DNA of 47,711 bases from IMG/VR virus record IMGVR_UViG_3300027970_000904, positions 1 to 47,711 of that record; one strand, 5' to 3'. Shown here in pieces: positions 7,299 to 14,926 of the stretch. Under the pieces are notes generated by a model, which ran no database searches, was not told the DNA's origin, and saw nothing but the letters and a program-made list of their open reading frames with translations. The translations under genes were made by a program, and so were the position numbers. Position 1 is the first letter of the stretch; each line of letters opens with the position of its first letter. The DNA comes from a virus.

Positions 7299-8846
7299 CT
7301 AGGTATCTTTTTTGATGTATTCTTCTATTTGTAACTTTTCGTTTTCGGTCAGCAAGTCAACATCATATTCGCCTCGTTCGATTTGGGCAATAAGGTGTTT
7401 TATATAAGCATCATCATACAAATAAGAATCAGATTGTTCTTTGTTAATTTCTATCCATTTATAGCTATCAAACTTATAAACACGATTCGGTAACATATCT
7501 ACACGCACAAACACGTCTCCTTTTTGTGCAATCTTGGGAAACTGTGTTCCAAAATTAGTATTGATAGGATGATCTATATCCGCAACAATGGCAAATAAAT
7601 CAGGGCGCATCGTCTTTAGTGCTGCTGTACTCATAGATTTTCCGTCATATTCTACATAGTCACCACCGGTAGACCGTAAAGTTACCCCTTCAGTCTTGAT
7701 GCTGGGTTCTGCTAGTCTATGTCGTTTTTCAGTTTCGTTTTTAGGCTCACCCAATCGTTCCACATCTTTACCTGAGACGGCCAAAGATGTTTCGTCAGGC
7801 TCTTCTCTAATTGGTTCATCGAAATCAACAGGTAGCGCTTCATTGCGCTCTGGTATAGGTTTAGCATCATTGTATGCATCCTCTGCATAAGGGAAAATAT
7901 CGTTTATAATTAATACCGGCTCTGGTATTAATTCTATCTCGGTTGTTTTTAGAAGTTCGTGTTCTAGTGATTCCGTTTTTTCTTCCTTCGGAACAACATC
8001 CTCCTGAACTTTAGGTTTAGACTGTTCTGCGGATGGCAAAACTTCTATACTATCTGTGGATTTATCTTCATTTTGATTTTTTGCTAAATCTTCATTTAAC
8101 CATTTATAGCTGCTCTGTGCAGCTACCATAAGTGCAAGCGCCAGTGGATCAAACACTAGTACGAGAAGAATGATAACCCAACGTACCGCGCGTTCTAATA
8201 AATTAGTATCTGGGTCGTCACCGTATATCATTGCGGCGATGTACTTGATCGGACCTATTTCGGCCTCAACTTTGCGAATCTCGGCACGAATGGGCGCAAC
8301 TTCTTCGTTAAGTTTTGCTATTTCAGCTTGTTCAGCTTCTATCTCTTGTATTAATCGATTGCGTTCGGTGGCTTGTTGCCTACGAACCTGAATCGCACGA
8401 TTAGCACCCCTGTCATCGTCGGTTCTACCCAATAACTGATCAACCTGACTGTTCATTTGCTCAAGAGCCTTTTGGCTCATGGCAATGTTTTCGCGCGAAA
8501 TCTTGATCTTTTCATCAACTAGCTCAACTTTAGCAGCGGTGTCGCCACTTACTAAAGTCTGGTCACTGTGAGCCTTTGCCAAATATCCATATGTCCCCAT
8601 AGAGGTGATTAGCATCAATGACACAACTGCCAGCACTAGATACGATTTCAGCGCCCATCCGGCTTTGGTCCAGTATTTGTGAAGCCATACCACCGCCGTG
8701 ATTTTACCTAACTCTAATGCACTTCCCATAACCATCACTGGCACTGCTGCCGCTGAAAAGATGACGGCCAAACCAGTGATGGAATAGAAAGCACTAATTG
8801 CGGAAATAAACAGGGCAACTAGCAGTACGATGGCATTAAATATCAT
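7299..8846 (-). CDS. Membrane protein with periplasmic-type coiled coil
   Basis: About 515 residues from the ATG at 8846 (AGGGA nine bases upstream); a TTG at 8879 would add 11. Two or three hydrophobic helices span about residues 5-90. A long charged coiled coil rich in Glu, Lys, Gln and Arg follows (about 110-205), then another hydrophobic segment (VRWVIILLVLVFDPLALALM). The C-terminal half is acidic and low in complexity, ending in a small folded region (about 380-515). Proteins of this layout occur in marine T4-like phages without known function. An inner-membrane location is inferred. Confidence 0.75.
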   Translation of the reverse strand: MIFNAIVLLVALFISAISAFYSITGLAVIFSAAAVPVMVMGSALELGKITAVVWLHKYWTKAGWALKSYLVLAVVSLMLITSMGTYGYLAKAHSDQTLVSGDTAAKVELVDEKIKISRENIAMSQKALEQMNSQVDQLLGRTDDDRGANRAIQVRRQQATERNRLIQEIEAEQAEIAKLNEEVAPIRAEIRKVEAEIGPIKYIAAMIYGDDPDTNLLERAVRWVIILLVLVFDPLALALMVAAQSSYKWLNEDLAKNQNEDKSTDSIEVLPSAEQSKPKVQEDVVPKEEKTESLEHELLKTTEIELIPEPVLIINDIFPYAEDAYNDAKPIPERNEALPVDFDEPIREEPDETSLAVSGKDVERLGEPKNETEKRHRLAEPSIKTEGVTLRSTGGDYVEYDGKSMSTAALKTMRPDLFAIVADIDHPINTNFGTQFPKIAQKGDVFVRVDMLPNRVYKFDSYKWIEINKEQSDSYLYDDAYIKHLIAQIERGEYDVDLLTENEKLQIEEYIKKDT

Positions 8847-9002
8847 TTGTGTTTTCCCTGCTGGAGCAACGATATCCAAATTTTGGATAGGTCACGGCCA
8901 TAGTGAGGGATCCTACATACCATTTGTCTGTAGATAGGCGAGTCCATTTGTATGCATAAAGTGTCATTAGCTATTTAGTCTAATTTTCTGTTTCTGTTGG
9001 AT

Positions 9003-9245
9003 TTAAAACAGATGACCATATGTAATATGAAATTCGTCGAGCATCATCAACAACTTTCTGGGAATACCCGGTCCTTGCTGAACATGATATGTTACCCATG
9101 GACCAGTCTCTCTACGTTTGATCTGCACGATCTCAATACTGTCACCGTCTTCGAAAACATATTTCTTACCGACCATCTTTTGAAGTTCTAGGTAATCGAC
9201 TGGATCTTCTTCCCAACCTTCTATATTGTCAGTGTTCTCGTTCAT
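9003..9245 (-). CDS. Small acidic phage protein
   Basis: An 80-residue protein with an acidic N-terminus (MNENTDNIEGWEEDPVDY) and a compact beta-type core (KKYVFEDGDSIEIVQIKRR, GPWVTYHVQQGPG). Its ATG overlaps the TGA of the 59-residue zinc-binding protein upstream, so it is translationally coupled. I do not recognise the family. The 120 bases between it and the membrane-protein gene hold no clear gene. Confidence 0.6.
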   Translation of the reverse strand: MNENTDNIEGWEEDPVDYLELQKMVGKKYVFEDGDSIEIVQIKRRETGPWVTYHVQQGPGIPRKLLMMLDEFHITYGHLF

Positions 9246-9421
9246 TCTTCGTCACCAAACAAAAACTCCTTCATGCGTATCTGGGTAACCGCTTCATCCT
9301 TCATAGCACAATCAAAGCAGATTTCTTCATGATTGATGCCAAACGGTCGAGTCTCTGCAATAATACCACAACCTTCGCAGCGTTGAGGTAGTTCTTCGAA
9401 AATAATATTTAAACCAGACAT
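9242..9421 (-). CDS. Small zinc-ribbon protein (59 aa)
   Basis: A 59-residue product starting MSGLNIIFEELPQ. Two CxxC knuckles (Cys15/Cys18 in CEGC and Cys35/Cys38 in CFDC) are spaced as in zinc ribbons. GAGGAAC lies eight bases before the ATG, and the stop overlaps the start of the next gene (ATGA). The gene follows the ligase C-terminal half by nine bases and is probably in the same transcript. Zinc binding is inferred from the cysteines; no function is assigned. Confidence 0.7.
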   Translation of the reverse strand: MSGLNIIFEELPQRCEGCGIIAETRPFGINHEEICFDCAMKDEAVTQIRMKEFLFGDEE

Positions 9422-9430
9422 TTTAGTTCC

Positions 9431-10393
9431 TCACTTGTCATATCGAAATGATTTAAATCTAGGAAAACGTAGACTATAAGTGCCGTTTTGATTAAGAGTT
9501 ATCGCATCTGCCATAATTACCACCGATCGCCCGATCAGATCGTTTCGGTTATCCCAATATTCTTGTCGTTCAGCATCAGTAAACCCGCTACCCACATTGA
9601 CTACAATGTGTTTTCCGTCGTCCATTCCTTCACAGACCAATGCTCCCATTCTGTCCTTGTTCTTTCCGGTACCGGATTCCACACCGATTACAGTGAGGTC
9701 GTAATCATGCACGGGCTTGTACTTCATCCAGGCGGTGTTACGCTTACATTCATACGAGGTCGCAAGATCCTTGATCATGATGCCCTCAAATCCAGCAGTA
9801 ACCATATCTTTTGCATAACGATCAAGCTGATTTCTGCCCTCGAGTGTAGTAAGATCAACAAGTAGATGTGGAAGTAATTCTAGGTTGGACATCTTGTCAA
9901 TGGCAGACTTCATTGCGTCAAGCAATGCGAGACGTTTGGTCAGGGATGCGTTCCAGTATCCCCTGCTAAAATCAAGAATAGGAATAATGTCAAATACGTG
10001 AAACACACTGTCCTCGCTCGCAACATTTTCTTTACGACGAGCCTGGCGCATCAGTTCTTGAAAACTATTACCCACAACTTCACCATCAAGCACAAATCCA
10101 AGAGTTAGGTCTGCCCCAAGGCCTCCTACCTCATGCCTAGCAGCAATCATTTCAGGTAAGTTATCAAGTACTTGTTTTTCGATGTGGTTAAAGTTTTCAA
10201 ATACCTTACCATTACGGCTATAGCATGTGACATGTGCCCCGCTGTCAAGAACTTGCACTACTAGTAGAACACGGCAGTTGTGGACTAGCACCCCATTTGC
10301 AAAAAAGTTTTCGGTATTCTTTACTTGTATGTCATACCGTGCCATTTTGGTTGGAGGTAGTTTTTTAATACTTTTGATTTTTAGGGTGGTCAT
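9431..10393 (-). CDS. DNA ligase, C-terminal half, preceded by a split-intein C-fragment
   Basis: Residues 1-39 are the C-terminal fragment of an intein: KMARYDIQVKNTENFFANG is block F, and LVHN before Cys40 is block G. From Cys40 the sequence is ATP-dependent DNA ligase: RNGK (60-63), LDGEVVG (102-108), EGIMIKD (203-209) and WMKYKP (222-227), then an OB-fold domain. Joined to the 168-residue N-half it gives about 449 residues, near T4 gp30 (487). The +1 Cys and the intact KLDG-CR junction fit trans-splicing. Its ATG overlaps the stop of the endonuclease gene (ATGA). Confidence 0.9.
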   Translation of the reverse strand: MTTLKIKSIKKLPPTKMARYDIQVKNTENFFANGVLVHNCRVLLVVQVLDSGAHVTCYSRNGKVFENFNHIEKQVLDNLPEMIAARHEVGGLGADLTLGFVLDGEVVGNSFQELMRQARRKENVASEDSVFHVFDIIPILDFSRGYWNASLTKRLALLDAMKSAIDKMSNLELLPHLLVDLTTLEGRNQLDRYAKDMVTAGFEGIMIKDLATSYECKRNTAWMKYKPVHDYDLTVIGVESGTGKNKDRMGALVCEGMDDGKHIVVNVGSGFTDAERQEYWDNRNDLIGRSVVIMADAITLNQNGTYSLRFPRFKSFRYDK

Positions 10394-11244
10394 GTCAATC
10401 TTTCAGTTAGCATTAGTTTGATGTCTTCAAAGTGATATTTGATATCATATTCCCAAATTACAATTATGTCAACCCCAAAATAGCGGATATGGTTATTTCG
10501 TATTTCATCACCTAACCAGACCTCAGCGGCCGTACACGGACCGTCAAAAAACACGACAACATCAGACTCGTGGTATATTCTTGGATTCATGTGCCATCTA
10601 TCACCGAATATTTCTATTACGACATTTTTATCAGGAATAAAAATATCAGGGATAGGTGAATACGTTCTTTTTAACTCGTCATTAAATTTTCTAAATAGAC
10701 CAGCTTTGTCATTGTCGTGTTCTATAGTCAGAGTATGTAGGAAATCTGATATTTTTTTGTGAGGTTTAGAGAATCTCCCATTGTTTTTGGTATACTATGG
10801 CAGTTCAACTGGGTTAAGAACTCCGTATTTTTTATATAGGGTTTCTTTTGATTTTTGCTTTACTTCTTCTCGTTGAAACGGATTTATTACTCCATACCTA
10901 TCTAAGTTTGTATTATTTTTCTTTTCTTTGATTAGTTTGGATTGAGATACATTGGTTATTCCATGACCATATGTTTTTTCTACAGTAGACTTATACAAAT
11001 CTCGTGTTATTCTACTGTTTGCAGTATCTTTTAAACTGGGTATTTTAATACCGTGGTGCTTGCAGGTTGTAGATATCATGTCATATGATATTTTCTCTCC
11101 GAATAAGGTCAACGAATTCTTGGATAGGTACAAGATAGAATATCCTGCTAGTATCATATCACTGATCTTATCCTTATACTGTTCACCTATTAGGTGATAG
11201 TCAATGTTCCTCACTATTTTTCCACATATATGACATACCGGCAT
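10390..11244 (-). pseudogene. Vsr-like homing endonuclease with one in-frame amber codon, between the ligase halves
   Basis: One frame of 285 codons is interrupted only by TAG at 10797-10795 (codon 150). The first 149 residues hold a zinc-knuckle start (CHICGK) and repeats of the KYGVxNP / RYGVINP type. After the amber codon the same frame continues with an endonuclease domain: IPDIFIPDKNVVIEIFGDRWHMNPRIY and a final IIVIWEYD strand, matching the endonuclease between the polymerase halves (EFNGDYWHANPSLY). A CATAAATA late box (11264-11271) and AGGAG precede the start. It is either recently inactivated or needs amber suppression. Confidence 0.85.
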
Positions 11245-11263
11245 AATAATCTCCTATAATAGT

Positions 11264-11271
11264 TATTTATG
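11264..11271 (-). promoter_or_regulatory. Late-type promoter of the ligase-associated endonuclease
   Basis: CATAAATA on the minus strand lies 19 bases before the endonuclease ATG, between it and the end of the ligase N-half. AGGAG is seven bases before the ATG. The AATAA and TTATT flanks could pair loosely around the ribosome-binding site. Confidence 0.6.
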
Positions 11272-11292
11272 CCTGTAGCAGAAATTAGATGG

Positions 11293-12117
11293 TTAAATGT
11301 GCTCTAATAATTCATCATTGTCAGTTAGCAAGTCTACTCTACGATAGCATTTTAACTTAGGAAGATAGACCAAATGATTACCCGTTAGCGGTGGCAAAGT
11401 TTTACCGTTCTCTAATGTTATCTCGTACCATTCATAATCATCGACCGAGTCATCAATTCCGTCCACCGCCCAGCCGGTAATTTCGTTAAATTCGACCTTA
11501 CCGGTAATCATATTGTATGATTTGACCTTACCTGCTAATTTGTTGTCAACTACTTCCTTGATTGTGACTTTACTGCCATCTTCAAACTCAACTACCCAAT
11601 CTGAACTTAAACAGCCATCAAGTTTAGGTTCGAGACGTTTGATACCGGTCATCTCGGGTCTGCCTTCAGAATTGGTTGCCAGTTGACACCCAAAAACTGA
11701 AATTTCGTACTCTGTCTTTTTGCAAACTTTGTTGATTGTGGTTGACGATATGCCACAGCGTATGTCGCGCCGCAAAACGGGAGCAAGAAAAGTATTCCAC
11801 TCGTCACTGTCGAATCGGTCTGCCATTGTTTGGATAGCGTCACGTGCATCATGTCCGGTGAGTTCACGAGTGCCGAGCTTTACAGTAAGATCGCCAAACT
11901 CGTCCCAAGGGTTTTCTGCATCAGTAATTCCAAAAGTTTCTGGTATCTGTCTTACCCCAAACACGATGTATGGATCATAACAAAGCTTCAGCATATTAAG
12001 AAAAAACTTAGCAGTTGTGTTGCCAAGTAATGCTGCTGTTAGCGCCTGACTGATAATGTGTTCTTTGTGAATGCGAGAATCGCTACTGTTGAGTGCGTTA
12101 ATCCACGATGCCGACAT
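11293..12117 (-). CDS. DNA ligase, N-terminal half, followed by a split-intein N-fragment
   Basis: Residues 1-168 are the N-terminal DNA-binding domain and the start of the adenylation domain of a T4-type ATP-dependent DNA ligase, ending in KLDG with the AMP-accepting Lys165. At Cys169 an intein N-fragment of 106 residues begins: CLSSDWVVEFEDGSKV is block A and LTGNHLVYL is block B. The break thus falls inside the catalytic motif KxDGxR. Without trans-splicing neither half could ligate. A near-perfect promoter (12136-12164) and AAGGAG precede the start, so it is expressed early. Confidence 0.9.
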   Translation of the reverse strand: MSASWINALNSSDSRIHKEHIISQALTAALLGNTTAKFFLNMLKLCYDPYIVFGVRQIPETFGITDAENPWDEFGDLTVKLGTRELTGHDARDAIQTMADRFDSDEWNTFLAPVLRRDIRCGISSTTINKVCKKTEYEISVFGCQLATNSEGRPEMTGIKRLEPKLDGCLSSDWVVEFEDGSKVTIKEVVDNKLAGKVKSYNMITGKVEFNEITGWAVDGIDDSVDDYEWYEITLENGKTLPPLTGNHLVYLPKLKCYRRVDLLTDNDELLEHI

Positions 12118-12135
12118 GAGTGCTCCTTGAATTAT

Positions 12136-12164
12136 AGTATACTATCAAATTAGGTTGATGTCAA
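12136..12164 (-). promoter_or_regulatory. Strong early promoter of the ligase N-half
   Basis: TTGACA, 17 bases, TATACT on the minus strand. The -10 overlaps a perfect 12-bp palindrome (ATAGTATACTAT, 12134-12145). Its half-site also occurs in the dyad at 18644-18663 and could be an operator. Confidence 0.85.
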
Positions 12165-12166
12165 GT

Positions 12167-12376
12167 TCAAAGATCGGGTATGCGCCAGCGATTAAGCTTA
12201 TTGCACGAGGCGCATCGACGTTCCTGGATATGACTCGGAACGTATACATTTTCGCGGACTTTTTCAGGTTCACGATATTTGGTCCAACTGTGCCAACCAA
12301 ACCTACACCAAAAACTGCTCACAAGCAATTCCTCATCACGCAAGGCCCTAAATGTGTTTTCTTTGCTGTTGTTCAT
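12167..12376 (-). CDS. Small Cys/Trp-rich protein, possible zinc binder
   Basis: A 69-residue basic protein with FWCRFGWHSWTKYREPEKV, a QERRCASCNK CxxC pair near the C-terminus and an Arg-rich end. Cys24, His28 and the CxxC could bind one zinc ion. The FGWHSWTK...RCxxCxK pattern recurs in small phage and bacterial proteins of unknown function. The promoter at 12389-12417 lies partly in the left arm of a 93-bp inverted repeat. Confidence 0.65.
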   Translation of the reverse strand: MNNSKENTFRALRDEELLVSSFWCRFGWHSWTKYREPEKVRENVYVPSHIQERRCASCNKLNRWRIPDL

Positions 12377-12388
12377 GGCTGTTTTAAT

Positions 12389-12417
12389 AATATAAATGAT
12401 AGTTGGGTGTTCGTCAA
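12389..12417 (-). promoter_or_regulatory. Promoter with -35 inside an inverted-repeat arm
   Basis: Minus strand TTGACG, 17 bases, TATATT. The -35 hexamer lies inside the 17-bp repeat arm at 12404-12420, so a factor or RNA fold that recognises the repeat could affect transcription of the 69-residue gene. Confidence 0.6.
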
Positions 12418-12496
12418 ACAGTCCACTTAGGGAATTTACAACCCTTTAAAGGGAGACCCACTTTACGAAAGACCATTCGTGTTTGACGAACACCCA
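12404..12496. repeat. 93-bp element with perfect 17-bp inverted ends
   Basis: The left arm TGGGTGTTCGTCAAACA (12404-12420) is perfectly inverted at 12480-12496. The 59 bases between contain a 12-bp palindrome CCCTTTAAAGGG (12442-12453). AAAGTGGGT is repeated on the minus strand. A separate 9-bp hairpin (TTAAGGTTC/GAACCTTAA, 12499-12519) overlaps the stop codon of the upstream gene. No target-site duplication is evident. It could be a structured RNA, operator or origin-like element. Confidence 0.8.
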
Positions 12497-12505
12497 CTTT
12501 AAGGT

Positions 12506-13165
12506 TCAGAGAACCTTAACACGGGAAAGCTGAGAAGACCCATCACAATGAGACTTAACAGTACCCCTAACATTCAGCGACTTGCCGATATCAATCTGAT
12601 TACGGCTGCTGAAAAACACAGACTTATTATTTTCAGTGATCGCAGTAATGAAATATACGTTCCAGTTACGAGAATAAAAACACTTCACTACGTTAACTTT
12701 GAGATCAACCCTATCACCCATGTCACCAACAAAACCATTCGTGTCACGGACACGGCGATCAGTTTCTGCACGAGCTTTATAACGCTCATACGAAGCAGGG
12801 AGAGACGAAACAACAGCAATCTCGTAGAAGCTGTCAACAGTCTCTTTGTCAGCAACACTGAGCATAACTTGCTCAAAATCACTCAGAGTCTTTCCCTGCA
12901 GGATCTTGAACGTCAGGGAGTTACAGTACTGACGCACTTCTTGTCCCAGTGCACGGTCCTCATCGTTGATGTCAAAGTCACCGCGAAGAAACTGAGAAGT
13001 CAGCTTCTTGTTAGCGATCTTCTCAACCTTCTCGACATGCCCATCAGTATCATACAGAATCTTGTCGTCCTTAAGATATTCGCCGTTGATGCGCTGTGCT
13101 GCACAAGCAGCGGCAAACACTTCGTCAGTCGAATAAGAAATCTTCGGAGCCTGATAACGAGCCAT
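12506..13165 (-). CDS. Probable nucleic-acid-binding protein with OB-like C-terminus
   Basis: A 219-residue protein. The first 150 residues are helical and charged. The last 65 (DLKVNVVKCFYSRNWNVYFI..., IGKSLNVRGTVKSH, QLSRVKVL) have alternating strands and a G-x-V-K-x-H motif like OB-folds. Position among replication genes, a strong early promoter (13198-13226) and AAAGGAC before the start suggest an abundant early DNA- or RNA-binding protein. The OB-fold call is inference from strand pattern. Its stop lies within a hairpin. Confidence 0.6.
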   Translation of the reverse strand: MARYQAPKISYSTDEVFAAACAAQRINGEYLKDDKILYDTDGHVEKVEKIANKKLTSQFLRGDFDINDEDRALGQEVRQYCNSLTFKILQGKTLSDFEQVMLSVADKETVDSFYEIAVVSSLPASYERYKARAETDRRVRDTNGFVGDMGDRVDLKVNVVKCFYSRNWNVYFITAITENNKSVFFSSRNQIDIGKSLNVRGTVKSHCDGSSQLSRVKVL

Positions 13166-13197
13166 TTGCTAGTCCTTTGCTTCAATCTATGATCTTA

Positions 13198-13226
13198 AAT
13201 ATAGCAAAGGAGATTCAGAATGTCAA
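13198..13226 (-). promoter_or_regulatory. Strong early promoter
   Basis: Minus strand TTGACA-17-TATATT with TTTGC directly before the -10, 33 bases upstream of the OB-like protein gene. Its sequence closely resembles the promoter at 17148-17176 (GGTTGACATTC...TTGCTATA). Confidence 0.85.
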
Positions 13227-13260
13227 CCAAAAACGACCCATTAAAGAAATTCTTTTACCA

Positions 13261-13285
13261 CCCTATCAGGCATTGCCTGATAGGG
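13261..13285. terminator. 11-bp perfect hairpin
   Basis: CCCTATCAGGC paired with GCCTGATAGGG, loop ATT, lies just past the stop of the 87-residue gene and before the next promoter on the minus strand. A terminator is likely from position, although the following sequence (TGGTAAAAG) is not a T-tract. Confidence 0.6.
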
Positions 13286-13301
13286 TATGGCTGGAGTAAA
13301 T

Positions 13302-13565
13302 TTATTCGGAAGACTTCTTGTTATTCACGAAGTCATACATCTTCTGTGCAGCTTCTAGGACCTTATCGAGCCCTGGAAATTCTGGAGCTGCAACCTTAGT
13401 CACAATTTGACCAGTTTTTGGATCACGTTCCCGAGATACTTCCCATCCCATGTATTTGGCATGATATTCTTCAGTAACTAATTGCTTCGCCATCTCTAGT
13501 ACGTCAGCACGGATCTCATATCCGTTCTTTGTTGTTCGGAATTCAGGAAATTTTGGAAGTTCCAC
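13302..13565 (-). CDS. Small conserved phage protein (87 aa)
   Basis: An 87-residue protein (MELPKFPEFRTTKNGYEIRADVLEMAK...) with a short N-terminal strand region followed by helices; the middle (GWEVSRERDPKTGQIVTKVAAPEFPG) looks like a beta hairpin. It starts at a GTG with AAGGAG ten bases upstream; no ATG is available. I recognise the pattern from T4-like phage hypothetical proteins but know no function. A strong hairpin follows its stop. Confidence 0.65.
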   Translation of the reverse strand: MELPKFPEFRTTKNGYEIRADVLEMAKQLVTEEYHAKYMGWEVSRERDPKTGQIVTKVAAPEFPGLDKVLEAAQKMYDFVNNKKSSE

Positions 13566-13578
13566 TTAAGTCTTCTCC

Positions 13579-13683
13579 TTAATATATTAGGCTTGTGAAA
13601 ACAAATAACATGTATACGCATATAGCACCCATAACAGTGCCTCCGGCGCAACTTGTCAGTTGAGTTGCTTTATAAGTAGTCAT
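13579..13683 (-). CDS. 34-residue membrane peptide
   Basis: MTTYKATQLTSCAGGTVMGAICVYM... has one hydrophobic helix (about residues 12-33). The ATG lies four bases after the stop of the 47-residue gene, and the ribosome-binding site is weak, so coupling is likely. It belongs to a tight run of small genes (14102 to 13579). Existence is supported by packing and hydrophobic pattern only. Confidence 0.4.
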   Translation of the reverse strand: MTTYKATQLTSCAGGTVMGAICVYMLFVFTSLIY

Positions 13684-13687
13684 TATT

Positions 13688-13831
13688 TTAATTATCTTTC
13701 TTTGTGCCTTGGTTAAAAATTTTCTTTGACTCTGACCACATCGCTTGATGCATAAAAGCCTGATTCTCTCCGTTGATTATCAATCCACGGAGGTAAAACT
13801 CTAGTGCCCGTTTGAAAAACTGCTTAATCAT
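13688..13831 (-). CDS. 47-residue basic protein
   Basis: MIKQFFKRALEFYLRGLIING... is a short amphipathic, Lys/Arg-rich protein, probably helical. Its start overlaps the end of the 92-residue phasin-like gene by eight bases and its stop lies four bases before the next start, which supports translation by coupling. No family is recognised. Confidence 0.45.
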   Translation of the reverse strand: MIKQFFKRALEFYLRGLIINGENQAFMHQAMWSESKKIFNQGTKKDN

Positions 13832-14102
13832 TTTGCTTTTCTTTTTTAGGCAAAACAGTTTTTACGCTTTCTTGGGCAGTATTAACCAAATCAGTATAAA
13901 AATCCTTATCAGTAATTAACTGAAAAAGTGAAGACCCGGCTTCAGACATGGCTGTAACGGCATTCTTGGTATACACGGTTTGTGCATCTACGAATTTGTT
14001 GAATGAATTAGCAAGGGGTTCGTGTTTGACAAAAGAGTCAATGGCAATCTTTTGCATTGCCTGCACCGATTCAACGGTGTTGTTGATTAAAGTTTTAAAC
14101 AT
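13824..14102 (-). CDS. Phasin-like helical protein
   Basis: A 92-residue, wholly helical protein. The segment NSFNKFVDAQTVYTKNAVTAMSEAG resembles the F-x-K-F-x-D-A-Q-x-x-Y-T-K pattern of phasins and similar coiled proteins. The tail is basic (KKEKQND). Phasins coat polyhydroxyalkanoate granules, but small phage versions have no established role. AAAGGAA lies before the start. A TTTACT-17-TAGACT site about 80 bases upstream is a weak promoter candidate. Confidence 0.6.
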   Translation of the reverse strand: MFKTLINNTVESVQAMQKIAIDSFVKHEPLANSFNKFVDAQTVYTKNAVTAMSEAGSSLFQLITDKDFYTDLVNTAQESVKTVLPKKEKQND

Positions 14103-14189
14103 AGTATTCCTTTCTGTGTGTGTGGTAGTAGATCGACTACAGTGTCAGTCTACGATACTATTTAGTGTAAGTAAACTGGTTCGGGTTAA

Positions 14190-14600
14190 TTATGCTATGA
14201 CAGATTCGACATATTCAGTTAGTGACCCAAACAAACCTAGCATCATCGCGATACGATGATCATATACCCATACACGTAGATGTTGTTGTTCTATGCTAGA
14301 AGAAATAAAATATGGACAGTGTAGTTTCTTGTTGACGAAAACTGAATACCTCTCCCACGCCGCTGCCGTCCAAACTTGTCCACTATTGTCAACTGGAAAA
14401 TCGTAGTGTGCGATCTGTGCATATGCGAAAGCTTTTGATCCTTCTACTGTTAGTCGTAATCCAGATCCCGTACGCCCGCTAATAAACCAAGAGAACACAA
14501 GTTTATCCACTGGTATATTTTTCCAAGGATTATCGGGGTCGTCACCTATCGCCGCTAAGATAGTTTTTACTATCTCTGTCTTCGATTTGGGATAGGTCAC
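14190..14600 (-). CDS. Unknown conserved phage protein (136 aa)
   Basis: A 136-residue protein. It starts MTYPKSKTEIVKTILAAIG and contains FSWFISGRTGSGLRLTVEG and a C-terminal VWVYDHRIAMMLGLFG stretch. GRTGSG resembles a P-loop but lacks GK[ST], so nucleotide binding is not supported. It is the last gene of a minus-strand run beginning at 17121 and is preceded by the 101-residue gene 11 bases upstream. No family is recognised. Confidence 0.6.
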   Translation of the reverse strand: MTYPKSKTEIVKTILAAIGDDPDNPWKNIPVDKLVFSWFISGRTGSGLRLTVEGSKAFAYAQIAHYDFPVDNSGQVWTAAAWERYSVFVNKKLHCPYFISSSIEQQHLRVWVYDHRIAMMLGLFGSLTEYVESVIA

Positions 14601-14611
14601 AATCGGATTAC

Positions 14612-14917
14612 CTACTCATCAGTGATGGATTCTGGGTAAACCGTTCTACCTTGGTTTAAAAAACAAACAGTAAACTTGTCAGTCTTAAACTGTGCATTCA
14701 GCTTGCGACATAGGTTCCTAGCATGACCAGGATTTGAGAAACTAGTCTTTTTATACTTGGGAGCAGAATCGTTAGTGAGGTAATGTGATGACTTGAGATT
14801 GATGGGTTGACCATCAAGAAATACAGCCCATATTCCAGCAGCCTCTACAATCTGATCACATTTATAGGTCTGTCTATCTACATGTTCGAGCAAAATATTA
14901 GGTTGATTTCTAGACAT
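14612..14917 (-). CDS. Unknown conserved phage protein (101 aa)
   Basis: A 101-residue basic protein with mixed strands and helices (IVEAAGIWAVFLDGQPINLK, GHARNLCRKLNAQFKTDKFTVCFLNQG). The layout suggests one small alpha/beta domain. It lies nine bases after the 70-residue gene and eleven before the 136-residue gene, so it is part of one transcript. No function is recognised. Confidence 0.6.
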   Translation of the reverse strand: MSRNQPNILLEHVDRQTYKCDQIVEAAGIWAVFLDGQPINLKSSHYLTNDSAPKYKKTSFSNPGHARNLCRKLNAQFKTDKFTVCFLNQGRTVYPESITDE

Positions 14918-14926
14918 TTAGATCAT

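Noticed and set aside
10795-10797. Stop-codon reassignment (TAG as sense)
   Set aside because: Other genes in the window end normally at TAG (for example the GP88-like gene at 21657), and only this one gene has an internal TAG.
9431-12117. Group I or II intron splitting the ligase (and likewise the polymerase)
   Set aside because: Both halves carry protein-level intein blocks with correct Cys/Ser and His-Asn junction residues and their own starts and stops, so splicing is at protein level.
12548-13192. Plus-strand gene of 214 codons
   Set aside because: It lies opposite a minus-strand gene with a perfect promoter, ribosome-binding site and coherent protein; the plus frame has low-complexity, unlikely sequence and no start signals.
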